Shown: positions 1 through 11,433 of the stretch, piece after piece
Layout of the letters: the number at the start of each line of letters is the position of its first letter
How positions within the stretch are numbered: the first letter of the stretch is position 1
Assembly: GCA_027924645.1 (NCBI GenBank)
Contig: BSBN01001017.1
Coordinates: forward strand, 8,272,501-8,336,500
Direction of reading: 5' to 3'
DNA length: 64,000 nucleotides
From: Cunninghamia lanceolata
Taxonomy: Eukaryota; Streptophyta; Pinopsida; Cupressales; Cupressaceae
Position numbers and translations under genes: made by a program
The notes under the pieces: generated by a model
Seen by the model: the letters and a program-made list of their open reading frames with translations, nothing else
The model's database searches: none
What the model was told of the DNA's origin: nothing

Positions 1-1497
1 TCATTAGTGTCAACTGTATCTTATTCTATTACTTGTTTAGAAGACTTGTATGTTGAGAAAATTAGCCTCTCCAGAAGAAACAAGTGAGTTACAGAGAAGT
101 GCAGTATGGACAGTGAGTTGTATGCTGAAGAACAGTCTGGTAAACTGCTCCGCATTTATTCCTACTTGAAGATCATGGCCTGCGGATTGGAAGTAAGTTA
201 GAGGTATGTCTGAGGATGCTACATTTCAAGTTTGATCCATCTGCATGAAGATCTGAGTGAGTTGTGTTCACCAGAGTGAAACCTATTTTTTCTGTAAGTT
301 CAGTTGAGACAGGAAGACAGTATTTGGCTCTGCATTCCTCCGCAATAAAGTATTTTTCTCTACTGTTCTAGAGGGAAGTTTGGGATGAGTATAAGTGCCT
401 ATAGTTGTAATGGTTCGTTGTTTTCTGGTCAGCAAGCTATCTTTCTTTTATGATAGTTGAAGATAGTGAAGCTCATGTGTTCCGATGAGAAGATTCCTAT
501 AGATAAAGTGGTTAAGGTTCGTGCGGTTGCTTCTGATGATTATAACATTCTTGTGGATGTCTCCTAATCATGTTCCTATCTAGACTTTGGTCCACGTTAA
601 GAAATTGAGATGGTGTGACAAGATTGTTCCTAGTTAACGTAGCATGTAACCAGTCTTAGCTAACCTGGTTGATCCCAGTGATTGCAGAGATCTCTGAAAG
701 ATTGAGGAAGCATGTTGTGGCATGGAAGATCATGTTTGAGTCCCAGCTAAGGCATGGCATGACCTGCATTTCATTCCCTTTGCATGATGTTGCAATAGGT
801 CAGGACCTATTTTGTAAATGTTTGTAATACCGACTTTGGAGATTGTTCCAATGGTTGATGCCAACCTTGATGATCATTCCAAGGTTGATGTAGTGCATAA
901 ATACTTGTAGTTGAGTCATGGAAAAGGTATCCTGGAGTGGAAATGATAAGATATTAAGAAAGGTCCAAAGGTAGAGCAGAGAAGAGGCAGAGGAAAGAAG
1001 AGGAAGAGCAGAGCAGAGGATGAGTAGGGCAGAGGAAGAGCAAAGCTGAGGAATTGTTTATTCACAATAAAGAAAGGTGTTGATTGTGGCAGTGAATCTG
1101 GCAGTAAGCCACCAGTAGGGTTTAACAGCCCTTATTGTAATCTTGCTAGGTTTAGGGTTGAGGCAGTGAGCCTACTAGACCTAGTTGTTCTTCATGGCAG
1201 TAAGCCAGTATGTTTAGGCCCGTGGGGTGACCAAGCCTGAACATCACTATTTCAAGATTGCATTATATATTGAGAGTTAATCATCTCTGTGATTTTTCCC
1301 CACCTTGGGATTTTCCACATAAATCGGGTGTCTCTTGTGTTTGATGTTGTATCTGTGGTTAAGTTTCTGATTTCATGCACTCATTGTTAAATCATAATAA
1401 TTATGGATAAATGATGAATGTTTAATTGCATAAAGTGTTTAAGTTTTTGTGACAACTGACTCACCCCCCCCTCTCAGTTGTCCAATGCATATCAACA
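1..1497 (+). repeat. copia LTR, left end at or beyond window edge
   Basis: This is an LTR of the same family as the LTRs at 18888-20310 and 60982-62476. The shared U3 blocks include the stretch around 180-290 with the 'tgttcaccagagtgaaa' motif. A TATA-like box (CATAAATA) lies near 896. The R/U5 part has repeated 'gcagtgagcc' words at 1085-1200 and the family signature 'ttttccacataaat' near 1312-1325. It ends with a 9-bp hairpin (1451-1482) and terminal CAACA. No primer-binding site follows. It is therefore either a solo LTR or the 3' LTR of an element to the left, and it has inserted into the LTR whose end resumes at 1498. Confidence 0.75.
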
Positions 1498-1773
1498 CAC
1501 TTCTCTTATGGACAATGAGTCCACCATTTTGTATCAAACTTTGTAACTAGTTGCTATATATATAGTGAGCTAACCCTCACTGTGGTTTTTCCCTTTTTGG
1601 GTTTTCCACGTAATTCTAGTGTTCTTGTGTTCTTTTGATGCATGCTTTCTGTGTTTCTTTTTCATTATTGCAAATTTATTATAATACATTAGAAGGATAT
1701 TTAAATTTTCAAAGTTAATGACTTTTTAGGGAATATTGATTCACCACCCTCTCAGTATTCCAGGTGTTCAATA
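1498..1773 (+). repeat. 3' part of a second copia LTR (5' LTR of the decayed element A)
   Basis: The tail of another LTR of the superfamily. It shows 'gtgagctaaccctcactg', 'tttttccctttttgggtttt', the terminal hairpin 1730-1761 (GGAATATTGA pairing with TCAGTATTCC through one G-T wobble) and the end 'gttcaata', a mutated CAACA. A PBS follows directly, so this is the 5' LTR of the element whose gag remnant starts near 1841. Its U3 is missing because the LTR at 1-1497 abuts it. Confidence 0.7.
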
Positions 1774-1774
1774 A

Positions 1775-1787
1775 TTGGTATTAGAGC
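1775..1787 (+). other. Primer-binding site (initiator tRNA-Met), element A
   Basis: The sequence ttggtattagagc directly after the LTR end matches the plant iMet PBS core TGGTATCAGAGC with one C-to-T change. The leader that follows has the 'gaggtagatct' motif seen in the other elements here. Confidence 0.75.
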
Positions 1788-1840
1788 AAGGTTCCTTCAA
1801 TTGGCTTAATCATTGAGGTAGATCTTGGAGGTTGAACACA

Positions 1841-2926
1841 TGGCAATGAGAAAGTTTCCTACCCTTCTAAATAAATTCCTATGGAAGGATTTACTGAAGA
1901 AGATTGTATGGTTGACATGAATGGAGAGCTCAAATCAGCTGTTGAAGATCTGGATAGAACTTAATGTGAGAACAACGATCTAAAAGAAAATATTGAGGAA
2001 GCAATCAAATAAAGATACAAGGAAGTAAATGAATAGCTTAATGAGACAATCACTAGTATAAAAATGCAAACTGAAGAAGACAAAAGGGCTAAAGAATGCT
2101 TAAATGCAAAACTGAAAGGTAAATTTGAAGAATGCTCAAAGATTGGATAGGAAATTTTGGTCTTAAAGATAGAACTGGAGAGAGCAAAGAATCAAGAAGA
2201 CAAATCCAAGAAGAGCTCCATCCTGCTTCATGAAATGATTGAAAGTCAAAAGGCTCCTAAGGATAAAGAAGGATTAGGGTTTAAAAAGGGTGAAAGTTTA
2301 AAGGCAAATTGGACTTCAAACAATGCTAGAAAGAAGAACAATAACCAAAGGAAGATTGAAGATAAGAAGAGTAATAACAGACAAGTCTGGAACCAAAAGA
2401 AAAATTTCATGCTCGGCCACCTATTAGACAATTGGCTGCACAAAGGTACTCTGGTTACTATTACTCTTGCAATAAATTTGGACATAGAGCTATTGAATGT
2501 ACAAGCAGAATAATTCAGAATATTCAATGTTTTCTCAGTCAGTGCTTTACATGCAATAAACATGGTCATAAGGCTAGTGAATGCAAAAATTAGAAGATGG
2601 TTCAGTCTTTCAATGGCTACTATTATACATGCAATGGATTTGGGCATAAGGATTTTAAATGCAGATCTAAAATGGCAAGAAGTAAGTTTTCTCAAAAAGG
2701 TGTCACTTGTTACAAATGCAACAAACTGAGACACATAGCAAAGTTTTACAGATCTATGAATGTGAAACCCATTGTCTCACACAAGAAGAATGATCGAGTA
2801 GAGAAAAAAGTTGATCCAGTTGAAATGAAAAAGGAAATGAACAAGATCTGGAAGAAGAAAGATGAGGATGAGGGAAAAAGTGAGTCTGTGCCAGCTCCTA
2901 GTGTAGATGTGTCCTCTGGAAACTAG
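1841..2926 (+). pseudogene. Decayed gag-like gene: coiled coil plus four zinc knuckles (element A)
   Basis: Remnant of a retroelement nucleocapsid-type protein, homologous to the gag-like ORFs at 20370-21418 (+) and 50727-49549 (-). The region 1935-2240 encodes charged heptad-like coiled-coil sequence interrupted by several stops. One stop stands where the relative has Gln ('NE*L' against 'SEQL'). A GLGFKKGES motif follows. Four CX2CX4HX4C knuckles then lie between about 2465 and 2755 in shifted frames. Two are broken: one has a first Cys changed to Tyr, and the last has lost its Gly and final Cys. The frame ends with the conserved 'SSGN' and a TAG at 2924-2926. No capsid-like domain is visible upstream. 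It cannot make a full protein. Confidence 0.7.
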
Positions 2927-2934
2927 ATAAAGAG

Positions 2935-2980
2935 CTTTGGCTTAAGGGGTATTTAATAGCAAATCCTGAAGCCCCCACAA
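2935..2980 (+). other. Decayed post-gag stem-loop (element A)
   Basis: Eight nucleotides after the gag stop is CTTTGGC followed by AAGGGG, with a matching CCCC run at 2972-2975. It occupies the same place as the strong stem-loop at 21427-21474 and the related one at 49497-49537. Here only the G/C core still pairs; the outer CTTTGGC arm has lost its partner. Confidence 0.45.
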
Positions 2981-3357
2981 AAAAGGTGTTGATATCTTCA
3001 GCACACTTGTGTAAATGTTGAATTGTATGCATATTCTATTGGTGAAATCTCTGGTATAAAATATCAAGTTGTGGAGATTTGCGAAATGATTGAAGGTGTC
3101 TGTGATGATACAATAAGGGTTTGCCATCTTTTCAACCTAACTTTATCCACTACAATAAATGTATTTTAGGTCACAGGAAAAGTGTTTATATTTTATTTCT
3201 CATATGATTAATTCATTTGTGATCGAGCATTTGAAGAGTGAACAACATAGTAGAAGTGATTTGAAGATATTCTGAGTTGTTGTGTGAAACCCTACTGGTG
3301 AAGAAATTCAAAGATATTTATCATTCCTCGCTAAAACTCTAGTTTCAGAAGTGATTC

Positions 3358-4795
3358 ATGATGTATACCCCTCAAGTGGTTGATGTCTTGGATCAACCAA
3401 GACCTAAGTTTAAGAAGCACCCTTTTAAATCCATGGAGATGGATCTGGAAGGCACTTTTTTGAGTATTCCATATGGTGTAATGCATATAGAGGATGTGAG
3501 TATCTATATCCACACAAAAATAGAAGAGTATAATCATGCAAAATTGGGAGAAGTGTGGGTCAATGAGTTAACTGATGATGGTTTTGAGCTGAAACTTGAA
3601 TTTAAGGGTTTGACGGAGAAGAAGTTGGATGTGTGGAACGATTTCCCTATTTTTTGTTATGAGGATACTTGGGTTAAGTATGTGTTGAGATACATTCATG
3701 AAAAATTTATGTGGTTGGATCTGTCACACATGATCAACAAGGAAGCTATTAGGGTTGTGACAGGGTTATGCTCCACTAGACCAATCTGGCACTGAAATCA
3801 GTAAAGAATTATGTGGTAATGAAGCTCACCAGTGTGAAATTGACAAGCGTGCCCTAACAATGAATGATATTGAAGATCCTGTAGTAAAGTGTGCTTTCAT
3901 GATGATTAGATATAACATTTTTTCATGAACAGAGAGAACTCTATATTTACCACCGCAATACACACAACTTGTCAGATGGTGAAAGAAAACAAAGATATAG
4001 ATTTGTGTGAGCTCTTGAGAAAATAGTTGATGGAGAAATTTCAAAAGACCAAAGAATCTCGGTACCCCTTTCGGTACGATACCCTAATCGTATACTTATT
4101 GTTTTACTTTCTTAGAGAGATTCTGGGTACATAGAATGTTGTGTGGTTGGGCAATATGCCAGTAGTAGTGCAAATTAGAGACCACTTAAGAAGGTTGGGT
4201 AACTCAGAAACTCAGAAAAAAGCATTGTTGGGTTTCTTCAAGACATTTCAAGAGAACATGCAAGCAAGGGAAAGAATTCCAAAAGATGTTGTTGAGAAGT
4301 ACAAGAATGACATTATCTTCATGGTTAGCAAAGATGAGTGCTTTATAGAAAGTAATGGAACCCAAAATAATCTAGACTCTAGAAATGGGATATGAAGTGG
4401 CAGAAGACATAATCACAAGACGTGCAGGGTTAATGTTGAGCAAACCAAGAGATCACTTTGTAGACAAATTTGGAACTTATGAAGAGAAATCCAGTGAAGT
4501 GCATTTGAAACACAAGGAAAAGGAAATAAAGAAAAATGTTAAGAAGATGAGAACTAAGTTAGAGGAGATGATTTCACCAAAGAGCCCTACGAAGAAATCC
4601 AATGGCATATCTACTCCACTGGAAAGGTCTCCCAGCATAAGAATTTCATCTAGGACCTCTACCTCCTCTCTTTTAATATGGGTAATCTTTCTTAAAGAAG
4701 CATTGACACCCTATTTAGAAAGATTAAATAGCCATGAGTCTACTCTAGCAAGGGAGTTTGTGAATGGTTGGGATGGAAGAAAGGTGATAGTTTAG
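3358..4795 (+). pseudogene. Decayed copy of the unknown second ORF (ORF2) of the pol-less element family
   Basis: Reading frames at 3358-3795, 4141-4395 and 4385-4795 are collinear with the intact 493-residue ORF at 48896-47415 (-). Shared landmarks, in order: 'RPxFKKHPxKS' at the N-terminus, 'MHIEDVxIYIH', 'WVxYVL', 'FxWLD', 'KEAIRxVTGL', 'VQIRDxLxxLG', 'MQARERIP', 'VEKYK' and 'MGYEV'. Stops and frameshifts near 3795, 4030-4140 and 4380 break it. Similarity fades after about 4560, where the intact copy becomes low-complexity and charged. It sits directly downstream of the gag remnant, as in the young element. I do not recognise the family with certainty; it may be one of the 'putative plant transposon protein' type domains found in plant retroelements. 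Confidence 0.7.
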
Positions 4796-6573
4796 GGGAT
4801 CAAATGTGTTATAAAAGAGGAATTAGATACACATGTCATTGTCCTCTCTATGGATGGGGCCAACGGCTATGAGGACATACATTCTAGGGAAGATGCAATG
4901 TCAACATTTGATGAACCCTAGTGAGAAGTTGGTCAAGCTACATTCGAAACATGCAACAAGATTCCTAAAGCCTCCAAGGGGATAAGTCCTCCATTGTATC
5001 ATGAGGTATGTAATAATAGAAGGGAGGTTTAAATTAGTTTATGGCTAGCACTTTGTCCTTCTAAATCATTTTAGACATAAGTTACATGTGTCCTTTCCAT
5101 TTTTATTTATTTCTTCTCTAGAGATATATATTAACAAATTCAAACAAATCCCTAGCTTGATTTGCCTTCACCAAAGACTCATTTTACTTATTATTAATCA
5201 CATGAAAGCCCTGAATCCAAGGAATCCTTCCCTGAGAATCAAAATAGAGAGGGGAAAATGAAAAAATTGTTTACTACTTGAACTCCTCTACCAACAACAC
5301 TGATCAATCCTTGAATAAGTTGTTGGAGGAGGTTGATAAAGAGGAAACCACTGACCATTGAGGCTAATACTGAGGGTTCCCCTTCTATGGATAGTAAACC
5401 CAAGGAGCTAGAGGAGTATAAGAAGGAGGGTATGGAAAAGGATGAAAGTCCCTAGGGGTTTAAAAGAAAGAGAACTGAATCTAGCATCACCCCTATCCAA
5501 AACCCCAAAGTTAGGATGATTAACTTGAGAAAAAGTAAAAAGAATCTAAAGAGGATTCCAATAAAGGGAAAACCCAAGAGGTGACATGGTTAATATTGAT
5601 AAAGGAAAGAAGAGAAGTAACAATATGTAGAATACCCCTAAACCAATGGAGGGGCTTGGGGATAAAGACAAAGGAAAGGATAAATTCCTTCTTGAACCCT
5701 ATGTGGGTGTACCATTCCTTAAAATTCTAAATCCTACTTCTTCCCTTCCCAAGGACCTTCCCTTTCTACTAACTAGTTCATCTTCTATGTGGGAGATTTT
5801 TCATATTTTAGAGACAATGCATGAAGCCATGGATGCCCAACACTCCCTTACAAAATGGTTCTCCATGGAGATAAATAAGCTAAATTTAAAATTATCTTTA
5901 ATGGAGAAAAATATGGGTGGTAAGACCTAGCTACACAAGGAGGAGGAAGCAAAGATCTTTTAGAATTGGGAAGCTATCCCTCATGTCAATAAAATGGATC
6001 AAGACCTCAGTGAATTAAAAGATAAAAATGTTACTATGATATAGTTGAACTAGAGAAATAGAAGTAGGACCATAATAATATATTAGTTCTTCTTGAGAAG
6101 GAACTAATGGGCATTAAGGAAATTCTCAACAAGGTGATTCAAGTCGATAAGTGCAATGTTCAAAATAGTGCCATGGGGATTAAAATCCTCACAAAAAAAT
6201 TAAAGGGATAGTTGAAGGACCTAAAGCATCAAGTATAGAGGGTATAAACATGAAAGTGAGCCCTAGTGCTAGAGCCAATAATGAGAAAAAACTTATGAGT
6301 AGGGGAAGAAGGAACTCCAAGATTTCATTTAGTTGCATGAAAGTTTCTATCAGTAGGAGCTTGAGGTGGCTGATATCTTGAAGATGTTGTAGCATCTGGT
6401 TGTGGTGTTCCTTTTCATCTATTTATTGGTTTCATCTATAGTTTGGGTCTTGTGTCACTATAAGCATTTTTTTACTATTATTTTGTTGTGGTTATGATGT
6501 TAAGTAGATGTTTGTAAAGGGTTTTGGGGGCCCTTCAAAACCTGTTTTACCTAATATAATAAAAAAAATAGGA
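4796..6573 (+). other. Possible LINE-like retroposon remnant ending in an A-rich tail
   Basis: No intact gene. Short lysine-rich open stretches occur, including 94 codons at 5646-5930, with no motif I recognise. The block ends near 6530-6573 with a G-rich stretch, 'cctgttttacctaatataat' and an A run, a layout like the 3' end of plant LINEs. No endonuclease or reverse transcriptase motif is visible and I found no target duplication, so the call is weak. The LINE reading applies mainly to 5400-6573; nothing is recognised in 4796-5400. Confidence 0.25.
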
Positions 6574-8083
6574 GATTAAGATCTCTAAAAGTATTTAGCA
6601 TAGTTTGTGACTTTGAGACAATATCTATCACCAAAGATGAATAGTAGACATTACTTATAGTCATATCTTCTCATTCATGAGTGTAACTTTCTAATATTGA
6701 ACTACCACTAGATTGTAACATCAATACGGAGATAGAAGATATGTAGAAGAGAGATAGATATGAGGTAAGAGAATAGAGCATAGTAATAAGAAATATCATA
6801 GTTCTAATTGAGAATATTTATAAGTAAATAGAGCATAAATTATTGTAGTCATGTGTATGTGAATGTGTGCAAATGCTTTAAAGTTTTTTATATGTGATAG
6901 TTAGAAAATTGTTATGTGTATTTTGGGAACTATCATAGGTTAGATTTTTTATTCTTATTATTTTTTATTAAATTAAATGTTTTTTCATGTCCTTTTCCAA
7001 CACAATATACAAGTAACAAACATAATCAAATGTAGGTATAACACCCTTCTTGGGTTATGCTATCCACGTTCTCACCCTTGGTGGGTTTGGATTTACATTA
7101 CTATAATCTTGTATGATCATATTAAACCATTATATTTAGAATGTCTAAACATGAGTTGTTTAGAATTGCTTTGACTAAGTAATTTTATAAGCAATTTGTA
7201 GGCTAAGATTTATGTATTACATGTAAGGAGTCCATTTCTTGAATCAATGATTATTTTCATTTATTGTGGTCTAGGAATTACATTGTGAATATTAAAGGTA
7301 TAGATCCATATCTTGTCAAATGGCCTCTATGGCTATGTCCCTTTGCAACATTTTATCCAACTGGTTGAATGGGCATCTTGCCAAACCTCTATCTATTTCA
7401 CATCTAAAGAAATGTTAAGGTTTTTTAGGCTTTAAGATTGTTCTCTTTCTCTTTGATCTATATTTAATACATATATTATTTGTTCAAAGGGATAACCTCA
7501 TTTGAATACATTGTGATCACCCTATTTATCCTTAGAGGCATATTAAAATATAGCTATGGCACTAGTGTTTATTTTGAATAATAGTGATATATATACATGT
7601 TTTATTTGTTGATGGTTTTGATCATGAGATCATTCAAGGATGTCTATAAATATTCTCCCTAAAGGTAAAAACCAAGAATTTCACCATCACTAGTTGTTGA
7701 ATCATTGGATAGAAGTCACCTAGGTAATTGATCCCTTCAATCATAAACATTAAGTAGAGAAGAGTCACTATTTGATTTTTTTTTCTCTGACATAATTTTG
7801 GAGTAATTTAGAGCTCCTTCCTTATAAGTAATCTATTAAAAAATTAGATGTGACTAATTTCTTAGCCAATAACAAGACATATTTAATAGCCTTAAACTCT
7901 TACTAATTATACTTGTAAAGGACTTCTAGATCTTCTATAACCATATCAATTCCAATCTATTCTTGACACCTTGTGGTAGTTTGCCTATATTAAATAGCAT
8001 TGATGACTTATGGACAATGATATTTATTTCCATTCTATTTCTATAAAATAAGCCTAGGGGACCTAAGAGGATAGAGGAAAGGG
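6574..8083. other. AT-rich sequence with no recognised feature
   Basis: No credible ORF, RNA gene or transposon end is visible. The short open frame at 6977-7174 has no family motif. Likely decayed intergenic or ancient repeat DNA. Confidence 0.5.
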
Positions 8084-8755
8084 TTACATAATAAAGAAAA
8101 CAAGAGGCATTACTGAAGTGAAAATAGGAGGCATTAGGAAAAAGGAAAAGGTGAAAATAACCTATTACACATGTCTTAACAAGAATGTTCAAGCTCACCT
8201 AAACATATCCTATATTTGAAAGGTTAGTGGAGTAACAAATCATTTACAAAATAAATTGTAAAATGTATCCATAGTGAAGAGCATTTAAATTTGATGACGC
8301 CATATAGTCATGAAGCATTATATATTTTGACTATTCCTTTCCCAAAATATCTTCCATAATGGCTATTCTTAAACCTAGACTTCCAAGTTACCAAAATACC
8401 TTCCATAATGGCTATTCTTAAACCTAGACTTTTCCTTTTCCATAATGGCTATTCTTAAACCTAGTTCTTACATATTTTGACTATTCCTTTTCCAAAATAC
8501 CTTCCCTAATAGGAGGCATTAGGAAAATGGAAAAGATGAAAATAACCTATTACATGTCTTAACAAGAATGTTCAAGCTCACCTACACATATCCTAAATTT
8601 GAAAGGTTAGTGGAGTAACAAATCATTTACAAAATAAATGTAAAATGTATCCATAGTGAAGAGCATTTAAATTTGATGAGACGTATAGTCATGAAATATT
8701 ATATATTTTGACTATTCCTTTTCCAAAATATCTTCCATAATGGCTATTCTTAAAC
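8084..8755 (+). repeat. Two-copy 385-bp higher-order duplication leading into the satellite
   Basis: A block from 'aggaggcattagga' (8126) recurs at 8511, an offset of 385 bp. Each copy has about 200 bp of unique sequence ('gaaaataacctattaca', 'caagctcacctaaa') and then runs into satellite-type sequence ('ttttgactattcc'). Confidence 0.8.
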
Positions 8756-9390
8756 CTAGACTATTCTTTTTTCTAAAATACCTTCCATAATGACTATTCT
8801 TAAACCTAGTTCTTATATATTTTAACTATTCCTTTTCCAAAATACCTTCCCTAATGGCTATTCTTAAACCTAGTTCTTATATATTTTGACTATTGGTAAT
8901 CCAAAATACCTTCCATAATAGCTATTCTTAAAGCTAGTTCTTATATATTTTGATTATTCCTTTTCCAAAATAGCTTCCATTATGGCTATTCTTAAACCTA
9001 GTTCTTCTATAATTTGACTATTCCTTTTCCAAAATGCCTTCCCTAATGGCTATTCTTAAACCTAGTTCTTATATATTTTGACTATTGGTAATCCAAAATA
9101 CCTTCCATAATAGTTATTCTTAAACCTAGTTCTTATATATTTTGATTATTCCTTTTCCAAAATAGCTTCCATAATGGCTATTCTTAAACCTAGTTCTTAT
9201 ATATTTTGACTATTGGTAATCCAAAATACCTTCCATAATAGCTATTCTTAAACCTAGTTCTTATATATTTTGATTATTACTTTTCCAAAATAGCTTCCCT
9301 AATGGCTATTCTTAAACCTAGTTCTTCTATATTTTGACTATTCATTTTCCAAAATATCTTCCATAATGGCTTTTCTTAAACCTAATTCAG
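8316..9390 (+). repeat. 64-bp tandem satellite array
   Basis: The monomer carries 'ttttgactattccttttcc', 'cttccataatggct' and 'attcttaaacctag'. From about 8803 the phrase 'cttaaacctag' recurs every 64 bp (checked at 8863, 8927, 8991 and 9055, and onward to 9378). A variant with 'ggtaatcc' in place of 'ccttttcc' is interspersed, giving partial 128-bp dimers near 9077-9330. The left part (8316-8800) is irregular and broken by the 385-bp duplication. Confidence 0.9.
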
Positions 9391-10478
9391 TTGAACTGTT
9401 ATAGGTCAAATTTCACCAATAAAAATAAGACAAATATTGACCACTTTTTAGTATGGATGAAGCATGAAATTACTATTAATGATTTGATATAAATGAAGTG
9501 TGAAATTACTAATAAGTGTTTGACCATTAAACTAGACGATATCCCACTCAATTGCATATAATAATACAAACAAACATTGCTTGCATATAATAATACAAAC
9601 ATTGCCAAGCCACATTCACGATGGCGTACAAGAACTATACCATGCATACTGTTCTGCACAATGCATACAAATTGTCCTCATGTTCGAGAACAGTCTCTAC
9701 TTTTCTCGATATGTTCTAAAAAGCCCAAGTGACAAAAAGCTCCAATGGCAAGCAATAAGTGAAGACACGTTTCTTTTCAACCAAAAAAACCCTAACGAGT
9801 GATCAGATAAATTGACACCCACCCATTCAGATCTCATCGAACATGCTTCTGGATTTCTTTCCCCAACATTTGGGCTGATGACGTGCATGATCAATCTGAC
9901 AGGCCTTTTCTCTTTATATTGTAACAAAATTCAACACTTTTCCCAATCTTCTACTTCTATGTGATCAATGACGAAAAGATGGCGAAGTTTACCTATTCTC
10001 TTATACCAATTAATAATAATTTAATAATAACCACTATGAAGTGGTATAGCGTACGTCTTCAATAACATTTCAGTGCAAGGAAAGAGAGGACAGAAATCCT
10101 TCTCTATAGTCAGCATATATATGACTTTTTATGTAATCTGCTCTGAAATATTATATCTCTGTGATGTTGAAAGCATAATCTGCACTAAAGAAAGGCTGTA
10201 CGTTACTGCTTGAGAATTATCCAGCTTTGACCAAATTCATCTGAAGCAGATCTTACTAACTAATTCCCCATCACCCACCTGTAACTTCACCGACTACTGA
10301 AAGCTGCTTCTCCTGTTTTAATGTCATTCAAATCATTTACTAAAATGTTTGATTCCTCCATTTCTGTGGCCAGTATTCAATGCCGCTATTGGATTGCCAT
10401 TCGTTGCATAATTGTACGTGTGAGACACAAATTGGATTAAGGATATCATTTAGATTTGGTTTGACATTAAACTACTAA
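9391..10478. other. Unique-looking AT-rich DNA, no supported gene
   Basis: Contains a short direct repeat 'gcatataataatacaaaca' near 9556 and 9583 and a small open frame from the ATG near 9979 with no recognisable motif. No RNA gene or transposon terminus is seen. Confidence 0.5.
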
Positions 10479-10574
10479 AATCACCAATGGGTGATCAATG
10501 AAGTGACTAAAACAACTGTCCTAATGTTTGCCCGTGAATTTAAAATAAAAATAATCAGGTACGAATCTAGCTAC

Positions 10575-10694
10575 ATTGGTTTAAAATTACATCATGAATG
10601 TGAGATTGGTTTAAATTTAAATCATGAAGGTGAGATTGGTTTGAAATTACGTCATGAATGTGAGATTGGTTTAAAATTAAATCATGAATGATAA
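10575..10694 (+). repeat. Four 30-bp tandem repeats
   Basis: The unit 'attggtttaaaattaaatca' plus 'tgaatgtgag' starts at 10575, 10605, 10635 and 10665. Because 30 is a multiple of three it keeps a spurious frame open. The second duplication copy (near 28655-28712) has only about two units. Confidence 0.85.
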
Positions 10695-11433
10695 TTAGAT
10701 CATGAGTTTGACTGCAACAGCATAAAATGGTAATTAAATCTTTCAGATGTCAAGCTGTAATAACGCAATCTAAGCATGCCCATTCTTTTCATGGTATGCC
10801 AGTCAAAGTTTTGGTTGGAAAAATAACACAAAGTTTTTATATTTGGAGATGCCCTCTGGTTAATACTATGATCCTAGTTTGAGGAAAACACTAGGTCAAA
10901 GCGTATGCTAATACTAGATTCCAATTTTGATCTTAGCTTTTTGTACACTGACAAACCTACTTTCTACCCAACAGTAGTATTTTCTTATATATTTTATCAC
11001 ATGATAAATGATTCCATGTGCTGTTTGACATTTTTTTTAAGAAATGGTGTTTATTCATATGATTTGTCTTGTTTGTATGTAAGTCAAGCATAACCTTGCA
11101 CGTATCTACTATCTCACTAGTATTATTTCAGTTATAAAATCAGATCGGTCTAAATACTTAGGGTTTTTCCTCTTAAATTATTCAATGTACATGGATCTGT
11201 CCCCCAGCTTTGCCCTATCTTTTCAAATTCCCAAAAGGGTGACAATGTTAGAAATTATTCACATCAGAAATTGATTGTCACCATACATGGTGAAACAATT
11301 TAAGGACAAGCTTAAAAGTCATAAGTGATCAAGAATTAGATTAAAAAATGAAACAACTGAAAGATCTCATAAAAGAGAATTAAAGTTGCATCCATATCAA
11401 TAGATACTATATTATCATAAGCAATCTGCATAT

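Noticed and set aside
2246..2734. 162-codon minus-strand open frame
   Set aside because: Antisense to the decayed zinc-knuckle gag; no independent support.
9979..10065. ATG-initiated frame after 'gatcaatgacgaaaag'
   Set aside because: Only about 28 codons with no similarity and no exon continuation that I can see.
10491..10691. 66-codon open frame
   Set aside because: It is produced by a 30-bp tandem repeat whose length is a multiple of three.
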